Shown here one piece after another: positions 1 to 10,917 of a stretch of DNA of 64,000 nt (positions are counted from its first letter, which is position 1; every line of letters starts with the position of its first letter). The translations under genes and the position numbers were made by a program. Origin of the DNA: Acholoe squamosa (taxonomy: Eukaryota > Annelida > Polychaeta > Phyllodocida > Polynoidae); contig OX439036.1 of NCBI GenBank assembly GCA_949317995.1, positions 90,433,920 to 90,497,919 of the forward strand, written 5' to 3'. Under the pieces are notes generated by a model that saw only the letters and a list, made by a program, of their open reading frames with translations, searched no databases and was not told the DNA's origin.

Positions 1-1511
1 CCTGGCGGCGGGTAACGAAGGCAACGGAAATGCGCACCAATCATACTGACACACACATCCTGCCTAACCAAATCAAGCGGCCATCGGATGACCGGCCCAT
101 TGGCCACCCCTGGACTGGGGCTGACCAACGAGCAGTGGGCAGTTGCTGGGCTCCTCCTGTGTGTATCATTGATAGCATTAACGCCTGGCGGGGCGGTGAC
201 CCGGCCCATGGTGTACGCCGCCGGCTCAATAAACGCTGACTCGTTCATCACCCAGCACGCCCAATAAACGTCGGCCATTTACTACATGCCTCCCACTACC
301 CTCTACAACCCCCACAGACCTAGCGGCTTCTCTTCTGGCTGGTTGGAGCCACAGCCCTGCTGGCCTTGGCTGTGCGAATGGCTAACAATGTACAATGTAA
401 GGGGCTGGGTGGTACATTGGTGGGTGAGCTATAAAAATTTAGGAAGGTGAGCTGCTCGACCGTACCTACAGTAATACTAGACATATCATAGATCTTATGA
501 AGGTCATATTTTCTCTAATGAGGTCTAGGCTGCTTACACGTCTGTCACTTGTCTTAGGATCCAAGGCCCTTTGCTCGAACCCTTGTCATGCACACAAATT
601 GAATTTCAAAGGTCTGTATCTTTCAGGGTGGGATGTGGTCAAATATAAGGTAAATGATGCTGATTGTCCCCCATTTGGACATTTCTGGTCCCTTTCAAGC
701 AGATTGTATACAATCTGAGAATCCCTAGCCGATTGTGAGTGAAATCCTGGCTGCTTGGTCAATAGTTGACCACTGGCATCCTGAAGCTTGATTTGCTCAA
801 TCCATCAGCAAATCCTACTCAGAACTACACAGGTTGTAATTTTATTCGAAGCAATGATAATTCTTGGTGCATAGTGTATGAAAGCCAGGGTGGCTTGTGT
901 ATTTTTTCCTTGGCCCTCAGTTGAAAAATAAATTTTGCATTTTATATCGGTATCAAATATCTTATTTACCTTAGCTTCCTTTTATTGTGCACTCATACTG
1001 TGTCGACACAGTATCCTATACTGTGTCGACAACTGGAAGCCGTGCAAACTATAGTGAAAGCCCTACCCTCTGGGGGGTATAATGAAACGCTCATGCCCTA
1101 TACAGTTCTAGAATGCCTCATGCTTCGTGATAAGCAGCGATGGCGTTTTTATTTTCCATTGTCATATTTTGAAAGTTAGCTTAAAATACGAAGAAAAGTG
1201 TACGCTTGTTATACATGCCATGATCTAGTCTGTAAAAGAACGTAACAACACTGTATCCAATGGGGCATTTCTCTATATGTTTTTATTAAGAAGGAGAAAG
1301 TCGTTGGAGGGCGGTGTCTCTGCTAAAAGAAAATATTATCTATCATTTAAAAGGTCCTGGAAATAATCCAATATACATGGCCATTTTACATTTAGACTGC
1401 ACTGGTGGGACACCAATGGAACTTGACAAGGACTGCTTTCTGCAATGAGAAAAGAAAAACAGCAGATGATTTGTTGTAATATACAAGTGTAATGGTCAGC
1501 GGAAAATGTAT
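1..1511. other. Non-coding region, no gene seen
   Basis: No reading frame here has recognisable protein similarity or good splice context. The first 350 bases are GC-richer and the rest is AT-richer. Two perfect palindromes stand out: 16 bp at 701-716 and 20 bp at 995-1014. Thirteen bases of the second are repeated at 1018-1030. A GAGCTGCTC word lies at 449-457. Confidence 0.5.
995..1030. repeat. 20 bp perfect palindrome plus partial direct copy
   Basis: ATACTGTGTCGACACAGTAT at 995-1014 is its own reverse complement and is centred on GTCGAC. The left 13 bases recur at 1018-1030 after a 3 bp gap. It could be a dimeric protein site or the end of an old inverted repeat; no function can be assigned. 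Confidence 0.6.
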
Positions 1512-1583
1512 TGGAGAAACCAGGACTGGAACCCAGTACCCTTGAACTTCGAAGCAGAAGCTCTACCCCTGAGCTACTTCCCC
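1512..1583 (-). mobile_element. tRNA-like pseudogene or SINE head
   Basis: On the minus strand 72 bases align to a cytosolic tRNA, best to tRNA-Ala. The acceptor 5' strand is GGGGAAG. The D-arm and A box read TAGCTCAGGGGTAGAGC, and the B box region is GGGTTCCAGTCC. The sequence ends in TTTCTCCA. The acceptor and T arms mostly pair. The anticodon stem (TCTGC against TTCAA) does not pair and the loop is altered, so a working tRNA is unlikely. It is either a decayed tRNA gene or the Pol III head of a tRNA-derived SINE whose body would run toward 1340. There is no clear poly-A or poly-T tail. Confidence 0.6.
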
Positions 1584-2385
1584 TGCCCTGACATTCTCTA
1601 CCTTCCAACTACCCTGGAGGGTGTTGCTCCTATAGTAAAAGGAAGAGCTGGCTAAAAATGCCCTCATTCCCAGTCCTTCCTTTTCATGTAGCTATAACTT
1701 GTCCCTTTTATTGCTCACAAGTGGTCATTCAAGTATGGTGCTAAAAAAAGGGGGATTTGAGTAGGTACCTATTTGGGAGAAATCAGTCAGTATAATATAC
1801 TATAGAGTGTGTGACATGAGTAGGTACCTGATAGTGCAGCTCTCTCTGTTTTAAACAAGGCAGGTGACCTTTCAGACTAATGTGGTGAGTGCAAGTTGAA
1901 TGGTGAAGCAGAGCGTGACTACTTTTGAAAAGAGGGTACCTACTGACAGCTCTTTTTACCATAGGAGCAAAATGCTCCAGGATCGGTATGGTATACATAG
2001 GGGAGTGACACAATCAAGTGAACTCTGAAGGCTCTGCACACCCGACAGGGGAACAAACCCCTACACCAGTAAGCAATTAAATTGATAATTGCTAACATGG
2101 CCGTGAGTCATAAAGCTATGAAGTACAAAATTTACAAACAATGGGCACGAAACAAATCTTAATTGCATGATAATGATATAAAGCTCTTACATCTATAGCC
2201 TCTCAATCTTCTGGTCACTGCTGCTGGGTATCTAACATTATGATCTGTATTGATGTAGTCATCCTGTAGCTGCTATGGGCAGCTAAATTCAGTAGAATGG
2301 ACAGTCAGTACTTGCAAATTCTCAAGAGTTGGATGCCTTATAGATCATCCTTACAAGAAAGCATTCACACTTTGTATGTACATGT
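1584..2385. other. Non-coding region, no gene seen
   Basis: AT-rich DNA without recognisable coding sequence. The 10-mer GAGTAGGTAC occurs twice (near 1760 and 1820) and a reversed GGTACCTACT near 1935, suggesting a small decayed repeat. Confidence 0.4.
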
Positions 2386-3244
2386 CACTGTAAAAAAGGT
2401 GTTTAGAATCTAAACATTTTCTTGTCCCGTTTTTGAGGACACTTTATAAACCTAAACATGTTTAGCCTCATAAAGTGATTAGCCTTTGTGTTTAGATTGC
2501 AATGTGTTTAGGTCTATCGTTAGGATTGCAAAAGTGTTTATTGTGTTTACGTTTATGTTTGTCCATGTTAAGATATGACATGCTTAGATCATGTTTCAAG
2601 GTTATAGTGTTTAGCATTATGATATTATGTTTAGATATGGTATCCATAGATATTGAACTTTGTAGATCATCTCAATTATTCTACAATATCTATATTAGGC
2701 AGAGAGTACATCATACTCTCAAAGAATATCATCACATCTGTTATCCAACATAGGGAGTAACCCCCATGTATGAATGGATGAATGAAGATAGCTTTGTCTA
2801 TTCTTGGACTACAGAGTAAAGGTGTCTCTGGAAAGAATTGCTCATTGATCCAAACAATATAGGATTTAAATGACCAATCCAGAATGTTTTATCATAACAT
2901 CTATGTTCTTTCATATGAGATTCCTGATCAATGATTTACAACGGATTTTTCACACATCTTTGATGACAATAGAGTATAACTCTTTCTAGAAACTTCATTC
3001 CAGCACAGAGCTGCCAGCTAGCGAGTCTTTCATTCCTAAACACCTAAACATATACATGTTGATATCTTAAACACCTAAACTTCAAACTATTTGACTGCTA
3101 AACATGTTTAGCATAGGTGTTTAGAATTAAAGCATTTAAATTCTAAATACATAGCCAAGAGTACACTACCTATCCAATATGTTTAGACTTTAAACATGTA
3201 TAGACCTAAACATATTTAAAGTCTAAGCTCCTTTTTTTACAGTG
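2386..3244. mobile_element. Non-autonomous CACTG-ended DNA transposon with TTTAG subterminal repeats
   Basis: The left end is CACTGTAAAAAAGG. The right end, reverse-complemented, is CACTGTAAAAAAAGG, an inverted terminal repeat of about 14 bp. Between them the word TGTTTAG or its complement CTAAACA occurs about 15 times, concentrated in the outer 250 bp on each side (2400-2640 and 3035-3220) in both orientations. A short TIR starting CACTG plus subterminal repeats in both orientations is the known plan of animal EnSpm/CACTA elements, which make 3 bp target duplications. The flanking triplets here (tgt and ata) do not match, so the target duplication is unsupported. No transposase is encoded, so this would be a mobilised-in-trans derivative. 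Confidence 0.6.
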
Positions 3245-4800
3245 ATACGGTCCTCATGTTATCAGTTAAACTTAGATAAGGCTTTTATGTGAGGGGTTGA
3301 ACTCACTGACGATCTTATTTTCATGATGTCATGTAGCTTCATAGAAGTCAAATGTATATTCACTAATACACCAATCCAGAGACAGGTGTGTCCTATACGG
3401 CTAATTGTGAACCTTTGTCATGTGATTGAAACAAGTTGTCAAACCTACACACGGTAGCTGTCTCACTCGCAGCAGTATACATTAGTATTTTCATGTAGCA
3501 TCGGTATATCCCGATTGTCCAAATACAGCAATGCTAAAAGCCTAAATGAACAGCCATACCCTTAAATCCACTTGGATATAATGGATATCTAGCCATATCT
3601 AGAGATACTGGACGACAGTTTCCTGTAATATTAACCGTTCTGTCCTCGCTGCCACCCCCCCCCCCCCATCCCCAAATACCATACCTACCGCACTGTGAAG
3701 ACTGGGGGCGGGGGATAGAGGGTTCTTTATAATATAACACCTTCCTTTCCCTCTTCCATCGAATTACTACCACCCACCTATACCATACGTACCCCACTAC
3801 CAAGGCTGGCCTATACCAGCATCAGCAGGTGAACAATATGCTGGACGGCCAGCATGGTCTATGTGCGCCGTGATGAGCAGTGACGTGTAGGAGCTGCTCC
3901 GAGCTGCTCCGACACAAGGCAGTAATCAGCCCTGGCCGAGCTGCTCACCACCTGCAAGCTTCACACCAGGACCAAGGTGGTCCCAAGGTCACCCCTCCCA
4001 ACCCTTACCCCACACCCACATACGTCATACTCTAATGGCAGGAGTCACATGTAATTTGCCGATGGCCGCGCCATACAATGAATAGGTAGTTGTACTGGAG
4101 GGACAGCGCCGACAGGCTGCATGGCTCCCCGGTGGTCAGAGATGAATTGCACCATCGACAACAACGGCCAGTGCTATTACTAGAGGCCACCAACGGTCGC
4201 CTTCCCACAGAGTGTAAATAGGGGCTGGACTCCTGCAGTGGCTTCCCGTTGAATCAGTTTTAATTGACTCTACCCATGTCGGACATATAGGGTCAAATGG
4301 CACATGCCCCTAATGCTGTGTTGGCTGTTTTATGTACCTTGTCATTCCAGAGTGGCTTTGCCTGTTCCTACCTTGTATAATCTGCCAACCTCATGCATGT
4401 TCCATCGTATGTTAAAAGCTATCAAAATTTCATTTTGTTGATAATTACTTGGACAAATCTTGATAGAATGATAGAACCCTGATAGAAACCAACTGGAAGC
4501 CTAGTTTAAATTGCCGAGCCTCCCTTGGTCGCTTGTACAGCGACAGCAGGTGAACTCCTTCTCCTTGTTGGGTGTGGCTTAGTCAGGAGGAAGATGGAGA
4601 AAGCAGGTGATGGTAGTCGGGGTACTCCCAACAAGCCTGTACTGTCACTGTAATGGAGACCTCCTTAAGATGGATGTCGTCATTCAGTCCCGTCCTACGG
4701 CTGGAGAAGCTGGCACGGCCTCGACGTGCCGACCGTCTGACCTCTGCTGACCGCCTCCAGACTGAGATACATGAGCCACAGGCTGTCAGTGACCACCTAT
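3245..4800. other. Non-coding region, no gene seen
   Basis: There is a poly-C run of about 14 bases near 3654-3667. Three GAGCTGCTC words lie within 60 bp (3891, 3901, 3938). Around 4480-4800 the sequence becomes GC-richer and grades into the following minisatellite. No gene is recognised. Confidence 0.45.
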
Positions 4801-4805
4801 ACTGC

Positions 4806-5268
4806 CCACTACTGCTGCCTGCCTACTCCAACTACAGAAGTATGAGTTGTAGGCTGGTCACTACTGCTGCCTGCCTACTCCTACTATAGAAGTATGAGCT
4901 GTAGGCTGGTCACTACTGCTGCCTGCCTACTCCTGCTATAGAAGTATGAGCTGTAGGCTGGTCACTACTGCTGCCTGCCTACTCCTACTATAGAAGCATG
5001 AGCTGTAGGCTGATCACTACTGCTGCCTGCCTACTCCTGCTATAGAAGTATGAGCTGTAGGCTGATCACTGCAGGCACTACTGCTGCCTGCCTACTCCTA
5101 CTATAGAAGCATGAGCTGTAGGCTGTTCACTACTGTTGCCTGCTGACTCCTACTATAGAAGCATGAGCTGTAGGCTGGTCACTACTGCTGCCTGCCTACT
5201 CCTACTATAGAAGTATGAGCTGTAGGTTGGTCACTACTGCTGCCTGCCGACTCCTACTATAGAAGTAT
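4806..5268. repeat. 52 bp minisatellite, about nine copies
   Basis: The unit begins near GTATGAGCTGTAGGCTGGTC and continues with CACTACTGCTGCCTGCC. Successive units start at 4840, 4892 and 4944, exactly 52 bp apart. Units differ by a few substitutions. One carries a roughly 10 bp insertion near 5060 containing a second CACTGCAGGCA. Degenerate material with the same CTGCCTACTG/CAGCCTGCTGAC vocabulary runs on to about 5520, so this array and the next probably share an origin. Confidence 0.85.
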
Positions 5269-5549
5269 GTCAGAGCTGCTTGCCGACTGTTGCGGTAGAT
5301 AAATGAGCTGTAGGCTGCCTTCTGCTGCAGCCTGCTAAATACTGCTCAAGATGTAGGCGCTTTAGACTGCCTACTAGTGAACATTACTAACTCCTGCTAC
5401 AGATGTATATGAGCTGTGGGCTGCCTACTGATGCAACCTGCTGACTCCTGCCATAGTCTACGTACCTACTGTTGTAGGGCCTGCTGACTCTCAGTGGCCT
5501 GCTAACTCCTGTTGTAGGTATATAATCAAATAATTGCAGAATGTCATAG

Positions 5550-5905
5550 GGTACCTACTGGTGCAGCCTGCGGACGTTTGCCAGCTGGCTACCAACTGCC
5601 TACTGGTGCAGCCTGCTGACTGCCATAGGGTCCTACTGGTGCAGCCTGCTGACCTCTGTCAGTGGCAAACAACTGCCATTGTCGGTCAGTGGCTACCAAC
5701 TGCCTACTGGTGCAGCCTGCTGACCTCTGTCAGTGGCAAACAACTGCCATTGTCGGTCAGTGGCTACCAACTGCCTACTGGTGCAGCCTGCTGACCTCTG
5801 TCAGTGGCAAACAACTGCCATTGTCCGTCAGTGGCTACCAACTGCCTACTGGTGCAGCCTGCTGACTTCTGTCAGTGGCAAACAACTGCCTACTGGTGCA
5901 GCCTT
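5550..5905. repeat. 71 bp minisatellite with 44 bp partial units
   Basis: CTACTGGTGCAGCC recurs near 5555, 5599, 5632, 5703, 5774, 5845 and 5889. The three central intervals are exactly 71 bp. The first and last intervals are 44 bp, and one early interval is 33 bp, so the 71 bp unit is itself composite. The reading frames it creates in several registers are by-products of the array. Confidence 0.85.
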
Positions 5906-6686
5906 CCGACTCCTGGCGACGATATACAAACTGACAGTGACCATATTCAATCCACAACATTGTCCTAACTCTCTTGGCCATCCCACCAATTATTTGTAAC
6001 AGTATTGGCCTGCTGCCCATAGACCAACCTAATCTAGACTAGTTCTCCATTGAAGCTTAACCAGGTCAGATACGTGATAACTGCCTCTAATACATTGAAT
6101 ATCCAATTAATCTGTTGACAGGAAAACCCGACACAATAGCCATGTCACTCTATTAGCCGTTATGGCCCTCGATCATGCACAGGAGCAGGTTTCCCATAAT
6201 CTAATCGTGATTGTACATTACGAGAAAATGAACGCGTCATTATAGATTTAGAATCTGTTAGATAAGAAATTGATGGACGGCTAAATGGTGTCCCGCTGAA
6301 TAGAACGTAATAAAACAAAAGAAATCGTGCTAAACGGAACGGCCTGTGTCTATAATGGTATAGTCTGTCTTGAATTGAATATCAATAGTGTGTTTTATCA
6401 GTTAAAGGTTTCCTTTCCTAGAGTCTTTAGAAATGTATATCACACAAAACCAGACTAGGTCAAGTAAAGTTCAAATTTTTATTAATATTCACAATAATTG
6501 AACAGTTACAGCAGTAGGATGAATTATTCAGTTGATAGTTTATGTAGATGTCTCCTAGAGTCTATGTGGACCTTTAACTCTGTGAGTAGCTCTGGTGAAT
6601 GAGGGAGCAAATGGCTCTGAAGTCCTCTTTGCTGACAGCAGGCATCCTGTGACTCAGTGCGGCAACAGCGGTAGGGCGTCCTCTAA
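5906..6686. other. Non-coding region, no gene seen
   Basis: AT-rich and apparently unique sequence. No coding exon, tRNA or inverted repeat was noticed. Confidence 0.4.
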
Positions 6687-6931
6687 CCCTTTACTCGCCA
6701 CATGCTGTTTTAAGGATTTTCACCATTTGTTATGGTGAAGTATTAATGCGATCCTGGCGAGTCTATCCCTGCACTCATTCACCATGCCCACCGACCCTTC
6801 TACATTATTTCACTGCAGAAAGGTTGGGATACTGCCTAAATTTCCTCCTGCTGAGTAAGGACTTGAGGACTGCCCTTCTATATCACAACAGATGGGCATG
6901 ATGTATAAATGCACTATTCAGCACTTGAAGG
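6687..6931. mobile_element. TTAA-type MITE copy 1
   Basis: The left end reads CTAA then CCCTTTACTCGCC. The right end reads CACTTGAAGG then TCTAAG. It contains the family words GGCGAGT near 6755 and GGGCATGATGTATAAATGCA near 6895. About 245 bp. Its assignment rests on likeness to the intact copy at 24114-24353. Confidence 0.55.
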
Positions 6932-7971
6932 TCTAAGTATAGACCCCGGATCGTGCAGCTGGCGGCGAAAGATGTTGAAAGCCAGAGGCAAATGCCACCC
7001 TGGCTGCCAACCCCGGTGTTCTGTGCACAGACATGGCCACATACGCTTCAACTGCTTCTTCCTCCTCCCTGCTTCCGGTTCCTTCGAGCTGCTCTTCGGG
7101 GTGGCTGCACTAACAAGCCACGTATAGTCGAGCAGCTCTAACGAGCACAGCTCCAGCAGCCCACAGGGCTGTAGCCAGAATGGCCAAAACGACACCTGTG
7201 ATAAATAATGCACGTTTGATATTCCCTAACAAAGAGGGCGTGCTTCTCTAGCTCCCTCCCATTTTTTGTTTCATCCTTCCATAATGGCCATAATGAGTTT
7301 GGATATTTTGACCTTCTCTAGTGATGAGAAGCAGAGTGAGTTGGTAGTGATGATCGAGGAACTGCTCACTGTGAAGGTGTCCTGTTCTGAGCTGCTCAGG
7401 GGGTGGGGCAATGATCGATAGGGTCAGAGCTGCTCTGACAAAACCTTTCACACTAGATACCAACATAAGGAACACGTCTCCAGCGACACATGTTTGTCTG
7501 CGTAGTGGAAAAATTCAATGATCGATGGGAGGGAATATTGACATAGTATTTCATTGAAACAGATGTAGATAGTCTCAAGGGGCAAATCAATTGTATGCAG
7601 TGTACCGACATATGCCATTGGGGGAAGCACACGCGCCAATACAAAATGGCAAAATATTATATGGAGCACATGTATGTATATTGTCAGAATTGTGGAAGAG
7701 GGAATGCAATATTAGGCTCTGCACATTATAACAAATTATGGTAAAGGTTGTGGAACATGAATTTGCTACTGTGCATCCAGTGGTTTCTTTTTAAGAGCAC
7801 CCTGGGGCGTGACTGTCCTCTGTTGCCCCTCCCCTCCACATTCCGCCTACTGTACAGTAATGTTGATCTTTTTCAGCATGGTACAACAAAGAGACAGCCA
7901 ACCACGGCGCCTTTTTCAATCACATCCATTCTTGCAGCAAGAAGGCCTTCTTGTGGCCTAGCCCTTCAAGC
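6932..7971. other. Non-coding region with four GAGC(A/T)GCTC words
   Basis: The 9-mer occurs exactly at 7086, 7130, 7389 and 7427. No reading frame here shows recognisable protein features, and no repeat element was delimited. Confidence 0.4.
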
Positions 7972-8214
7972 GCCACATAGTGCTTTAATGTATTAAGTTA
8001 TTTTGGTCCCCTTGATGAAGAGGTGCAATCCTCGCTAGTTACTCGACAGGACTGATTCATGTACATGTGTCAGGTAGGGTCTATGAGGGTTATACTTTCC
8101 TGAAGGGTCGTATGATATACAAATGAAATGCTTGCTAGCAGACCATCAACACTGGAGTGGCGCATAATGGTGACTTAAGAACATGAACCTGGAGGCGTCA
8201 GGTGCCCCTTAAGG
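7972..8214. mobile_element. TTAA-type MITE copy 2
   Basis: The left flank CTAG precedes CCCTTCAAGCGCCACATAG. The right side has GCGCATAATGG and ends CCCCTTAAGGAG. Length and word order match the family. The target site has decayed. Confidence 0.5.
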
Positions 8215-9700
8215 AGTGACTAAGGTGGGTACATGATGGTTTTTGTTTGTAGCTGCAGGCTGTTTTAGAGGGGGTGGTAGGGGGCGCTGCTGATGGGACT
8301 CGCCTTTCTCTGGCGCCCAAAGCTTGGCGTTCAATGGGTGGGCTGGGAGGCGATTGACCAGTCAAAGACACTCCCACGTTGTGGCCGTCCAAGATTAGAT
8401 CACTGCCTTGAGATTGCTGCCGTACACACGGACGCTGCAATCCCCCTCCAAACCCCTCCACCAAAACCCCTCCCCCAAAACTCCTACCTCAAAGCCCCTC
8501 CAGTACCAGCTCCTTTGCGGCCTTCCTCCCATCCCCAACTCCCCCACACCAACAGTCAACTTACGATCAATGCAAAACCACTGTGCGCGTAAAAAGACAA
8601 ACGCAAAATTACAATTGATGTCCACAAGGCTTCATTACCTACATGCCGAAACAAATTACTTCCCCCCAACCAATCAAGATGTTTTGTCCCACGACTTCAT
8701 TTCTTGCCAATCAATACTGAATCTCTGCGTCATTTCCTGTCCATTTTCCCCTCATTCCCTCAGCATTGAGGACCAATTGAGTTTGTTCTTTTCAGTTGAT
8801 AATTGTGCAGAGGAGGGAGCCACCCGATAAAACACAGATATTTCACAATCGCAATCTGGGCTGCAAAAAGACCCACACCCATCATACATCAAAGCATTGA
8901 TATAGCTTAGGCAGAACAAACCTGACTTTTCGTTTTAAAAACTGTTACAAGTGGGAATCTCCATACATCTATATACATCCTTCAGCTAGTGGCTCCTGGG
9001 CAGCAGAAGCAGCAAGAGAAGGGGATTGGAGGGTAGGTTGCCTGGCCTGGAGCTGTGAGTTGGCGTGGATTGTGAGTGGAATGGAGGTGGTGGCTGAGGC
9101 CGAGGATGATGGAAGGACGAGTGCCGTGCCTAGCGCCAGGCTTGGGGCGGTCAACCCCCAGGGACTTGACTAATGTGGCCCGGCCCATTCCTCTCAGGCT
9201 TCCATCTTCACCGTAATAAGACAGTAGAGACAACCAAATAGACCCACCTCACAGGGGGAGATTTATTAAAACACCTCAGATCTCGCGACCATGGCCAGAA
9301 TATAGATGAGGACGGGCGCTAGGCCAAAGACAAAGAGGCTGGCCAGTCTTACAGTGTAGCAGTGGCTATAGGCAGAAAGCACCTCCAGTAGTAAGGCAAG
9401 GTCTACCAAGACCAAGGCGACTTTAACCCTTTGTTTGCGCATGGCAAGAAAATCGGTCAATACCTTTGAAGATCTGAGGTATTTTTCACTCTGGATAATA
9501 ATTGACCGTTTCCTAAACACATACATTTGGACTAGCAATGCGCATGCACCTCCAGGCTCTGACGCAGAGATTCAGTACGTTTCCATGTTTACGGTTCGTG
9601 GGTTTTGGACCTAGCAGCCGAGAGCTCGAGGGTCTACATTTAGGCAATATTACAACAAATGGACAGAAATAAACATTGCATCAATGCACCCTCATAAATG
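8215..9700. other. Non-coding region, C-rich tract inside
   Basis: 8440-8545 is unusually C-rich on the plus strand (repeated CCCCTCC), which could bind SP/KLF-type factors; that is inference. The proline-rich frame through it lacks other coding signs. A solitary TTAACCCTTTG near 9423 resembles the left end of the TTAA MITE family. Confidence 0.35.
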
Positions 9701-9704
9701 AATA

Positions 9705-9705
<1 letters not shown>

Positions 9706-9745
<40 letters not shown>
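9706..9745. repeat. (CA)20 microsatellite
   Basis: An uninterrupted CA repeat of about 40 bases, probably length-polymorphic. Confidence 0.97.
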
Positions 9746-9747
<2 letters not shown>

Positions 9748-9789
9748 CAAGGTATTTATCCAATGTGGTGCCTGTGGTTTCATATTTCT

Positions 9790-9976
9790 TGGTCGTCATG
9801 ATGCACATATGCAGTTAGTGTTTTCGAGCAATTGATCATCACTGCATTGGTGCATCATGCTTGTCATGCATCTACCCTGTGAAATCAGATAGATGCATAC
9901 AGTAGCACCAATGATTACCACATGAGGTCTTAAATCGTGCATTATGGCGACAAAACATCAGGTGACCCTTAAAAGG
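9790..9976. mobile_element. TTAA-type MITE copy 3
   Basis: It contains CACTGCATTGGTGCATCATG and GTGCATTATGGCGACAAA and ends GACCCTTAAAAGG followed by TTAG. The left boundary is unclear and may lie beyond the CA repeat near the TTAACCCTTTG at 9423. Confidence 0.5.
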
Positions 9977-10727
9977 TTAGATATAGCAGTATTGTGTCAT
10001 CAGGCAGGAGGTTCTCAGGAGCAGCTCGGCGGATTCTTGTGAGCAGCTCCTGCATTGATAGCACTCTAGTAGACTGCTGATGTCTCGTTGAGTACTTCAT
10101 ATTGTCACAGACTGTGACATTCTCACGGGTCCTCTAAGTCCTCTGAAGTCATGCACACTCAGGAGCTGCTCATTCTGTCAGAGTTCGATCCTGTATTCAC
10201 AACTTGCTCACGTATATGATTCTTTAGGAGCAGCCCACAATGTCGTGCTCCACTGAACGCTAACTTGTAATACCTGTATGTTCAATTATTCAACATTTTT
10301 AAACACTTGATTGGTAGAGCTAGAAGGTTCCCTGCTGAATTTTCAGCTTCGGCTCTTCCCCCAGTCTAGCTGATTGAAATGCTAGACACCCGTCTTCATT
10401 AAAGATTACACAAGTAATTCACACCACCCCAAGCCATGCATGTGGGATTTGCATGCAAGGTGGCCACTGTATTTAGCCGAGTTAGTTTCTCTGCACAGTT
10501 GGTGTGCCTTGCTATGTGGGGAAGCATCTGTCTAATAGGCCCCGGCGTGGTTTGAAGGACAATGGCGTTTAATGCCTTCTGACAGTTTGAGCATCAATAA
10601 TGTAGGCAGCATGGGAGAAGCTGTTACCTGCATGCCGCCATTGCATTACCCCCTGCTGCTCCATTATTCACCCCCTTCAGATACACCCCAAACCCGGCCC
10701 CATACACCGATTACATCCCGATTATGA
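9977..10727. other. Non-coding region with three GAGC(A/T)GCTC words
   Basis: The 9-mer is at 10019, 10041 and 10163, with a one-base variant near 10227. The rest appears to be unique sequence. Confidence 0.4.
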
Positions 10728-10917
10728 CCCTTTAATGGCCGCATACTGCCTTAAAGCATCATCTCCATAGGTCGGCATGACGTATGACCGCAACCCAGCT
10801 GCAATCATGTCTCATGCCGACCATTTGTGAGTACGTGGACCAAGTATGGTCAGCCTGAGGTATGAAAGAAGCCCTTGTAATGGACATTATGCATTAATGC
10901 AGCATCCTGCCCTTAAG
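10728..10917. mobile_element. TTAA-type MITE copy 4
   Basis: It starts CCCTTTAATGGCCGCATA, contains GGACATTATGCATTAATGCA near 10882, and ends near CTGCCCTTAAG. The flanks no longer read TTAA. Confidence 0.5.

Noticed and set aside
8408-8830. A proline-rich 140-codon frame
   Set aside because: The proline content comes from repeated CCCCTCC DNA; the rest is unstructured with no homology.
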